From JAKALX01 sp964508715 (GTDB taxonomy: Bacteria > Chloroflexota > Dehalococcoidia > Tepidiformales > Tepidiformaceae), in assembly GCA_964508715.1 (NCBI GenBank), contig CAZDUX010000003.1, forward strand, positions 1 to 64,000: a stretch of DNA of 64,000 nucleotides, given 5' to 3'. The notes below the pieces were generated by a model. That model worked only from the letters and a program-made list of their open reading frames with translations, was not told the origin of the DNA and did no database searches. This document shows, piece by piece, positions 62,940-64,000 of the stretch. Made by a program: the position numbers and the translations under genes. Each line of letters begins with the position of its first letter. The stretch's first letter is position 1.

Positions 62940-64000
62940 ATGGACCTTCCTGAGGGGGTTCGCCAGTTCGTCGAGTGCTGGCTGTCGGCGGTACCGCGGG
63001 GGTACCGGGCTCATTTCGATGCCAACGCTGCCGGGGGAGAGCAACGGCAGCCCGTAGTGGGGCGCATGCAGGCAGCTTGCGTCACGCCACGTCAGCGCGA
63101 GGTAAGCCACGTGTTCGTGCCCGGGGTACGCCAGGATTCGCCGGTTCCAGAGCGGCTCCTCCCGTTTGTCCTCGGATTCTTCGCCATCGCGGCGACACTA
63201 CTTGGCTGGGCGTTCCTGGCCGCCTCACCGATCGCTAACGAATCAAGGACTATCTCGCTGCCGTCCGTGCCGGCCTCGTCGGTTCGGTCTGTTGCGTACG
63301 CCGTCCCGGAAGGCGGACGGGACGTGCTCTACGTGCGATCAATCGACGGCGGGAAGCCTCGTGCCATCGCCTCGTTCGCTGTTCCGTACGGATTCGATTC
63401 GTTTCGAGCACACGGCATGGCCTCGCCGACGGGAGATACGGTTGCGGTTATCTCGGTAATCGATCCACTGGCGGGCAAGGGACAGCTCACGTTCGTGCAT
63501 CTCGCAGATGAGGCCCGGATGGAGACCGCAACGGAGATTGACGCGCAAGGCCCACTCGCCTGGAGTGCTCATGGCACGCACCTCGCAACGACGCACACGG
63601 CAGCCGCCACTGACGGCAGCCGGGTGGATGTTACTATCGTCCAGGTCGACGCGAGCACCGGTGAGACGGCCGCCCTCGCCGAATTCGACAACGTGTTCCA
63701 GGCGATCCCGGTGGGGTACAGCATCGATGGGGCGCGGCTGTTCGTGGTCGTCATCGACCAGTCGGGGTCAACGCTCTTCGCGGTTCGGCAGGATGGCGAG
63801 GCCGAACGAGTTGCCTCGCTTGCTACGGGCCGCACACGAGACTGGAGCCTGAGCCCCGATGGATCGCGGCTCGCGTACGTGGAGTTCACCACGAGTGGCC
63901 GGCGAGGATACGCGGGCCGCACCCTGGTTGTTGCAACGGGTTCGATCATTCCCTCCGAAGGCACGGGAAATGAGTATGGCGCCACCTGGCGGCCGGGCTC
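62940..64000 (+). CDS. Membrane-anchored beta-propeller-like protein (3' end outside window)
   Basis: A frame open to the right edge (at least 353 residues). The N-terminal 80 residues are cytoplasmic (DLPEGVRQFVECWLSAVPRG). A single membrane helix (LLPFVLGFFAIAATLLGWAFLAA) follows, then an outside domain with repeated blades of the TolB/WD40 type (SVAYAVPEGGRDVLYVRSID, WSLSPDGSRLAYVEF, PVGYSIDGARLFVVVID). The architecture resembles anti-sigma-like or sensory membrane proteins. No ribosome-binding site is obvious; an in-frame TTG lies about 33 bases upstream. Its partner and function are unknown. Confidence 0.75.
   Translation, partial: MDLPEGVRQFVECWLSAVPRGYRAHFDANAAGGEQRQPVVGRMQAACVTPRQREVSHVFVPGVRQDSPVPERLLPFVLGFFAIAATLLGWAFLAASPIANESRTISLPSVPASSVRSVAYAVPEGGRDVLYVRSIDGGKPRAIASFAVPYGFDSFRAHGMASPTGDTVAVISVIDPLAGKGQLTFVHLADEARMETATEIDAQGPLAWSAHGTHLATTHTAAATDGSRVDVTIVQVDASTGETAALAEFDNVFQAIPVGYSIDGARLFVVVIDQSGSTLFAVRQDGEAERVASLATGRTRDWSLSPDGSRLAYVEFTTSGRRGYAGRTLVVATGSIIPSEGTGNEYGATWRPG

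Overview
The window is high-GC DNA with dense, mostly co-oriented genes, many of them joined by 4-base stop/start overlaps. It most resembles a chromosome segment of the phylum Chloroflexota, possibly near Dehalococcoidia/Tepidiformales. That placement is an inference from gene content: two F420-type LLM oxidoreductases, a split methylmalonyl-CoA mutase with MeaB, a stand-alone DUF2344 protein, DUF5317, a CAP-domain protein with a Pro/Thr linker, a BTAD-type ATPase regulator, and FtsB next to TilS. There are four tRNA genes (Phe, Leu, Lys, Pro) and no rRNA or CRISPR array.

Bases 1 to about 11,260 are an integrated element. Its right edge is the 3' end of tRNA-Phe, beside a tyrosine integrase, an XRE regulator, an excisionase-like protein, a small unknown protein and a P4/D5-type replication helicase. 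A structured non-coding stretch (7394-7546) separates this module from a defence cargo on the plus strand. The cargo is two tandem paralogous coiled-coil proteins of unknown family, a DUF262-DUF1524 (GmrSD-like) nuclease, a type I restriction HsdR subunit broken by a one-base frameshift, and a small membrane protein. The left end, where hsdM and hsdS would be expected, lies outside the window. This cargo is the best candidate here for an undescribed defence system.

Bases 11,400-14,450 hold an epoxide hydrolase, a lipase/SnoaL pair and a coiled-coil protein. Bases 15,150-23,655 form one long plus-strand gene string. It encodes the methylmalonyl-CoA mutase large subunit, a DinB protein, three VOC proteins (only the first keeps epimerase metal ligands), the B12-binding subunit, MeaB, DUF2344, a GNAT acetyltransferase, a histidine phosphatase, FtsB and TilS. 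Together the mutase genes would interconvert methylmalonyl-CoA and succinyl-CoA.

Bases 23,885-39,650 carry a CysQ/IMPase-LLM pair, a D-aminoacylase-like hydrolase, a DUF255 thioredoxin-fold protein, an M16 peptidase, small membrane proteins, hpt, DUF5317, a 1052-residue BTAD regulator, an HMCES/YedK-type protein and a serine hydrolase. Bases 39,730-42,530 hold orphan oppD/oppF ATPases, tRNA-Leu, tRNA-Lys and a small gene. Bases 42,780-50,700 hold secreted proteins, DUF1684, a ketopantoate-reductase-like enzyme, a thiolase-fold protein lacking the usual nucleophile Cys paired with a DUF35 protein, and an mrp-NYN pair.

Bases 51,000-57,780 hold a zinc-ribbon protein, pyrD, tRNA-Pro, two lipoproteins, threonine aldolase, a response regulator and an LLM oxidoreductase. 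Bases 57,800-62,830 are a minus-strand operon: M50 protease, HD protein, tyrA, aroA, gmk, SDR. The last gene, from 62,940, is a membrane-anchored beta-propeller-like protein that runs off the window.
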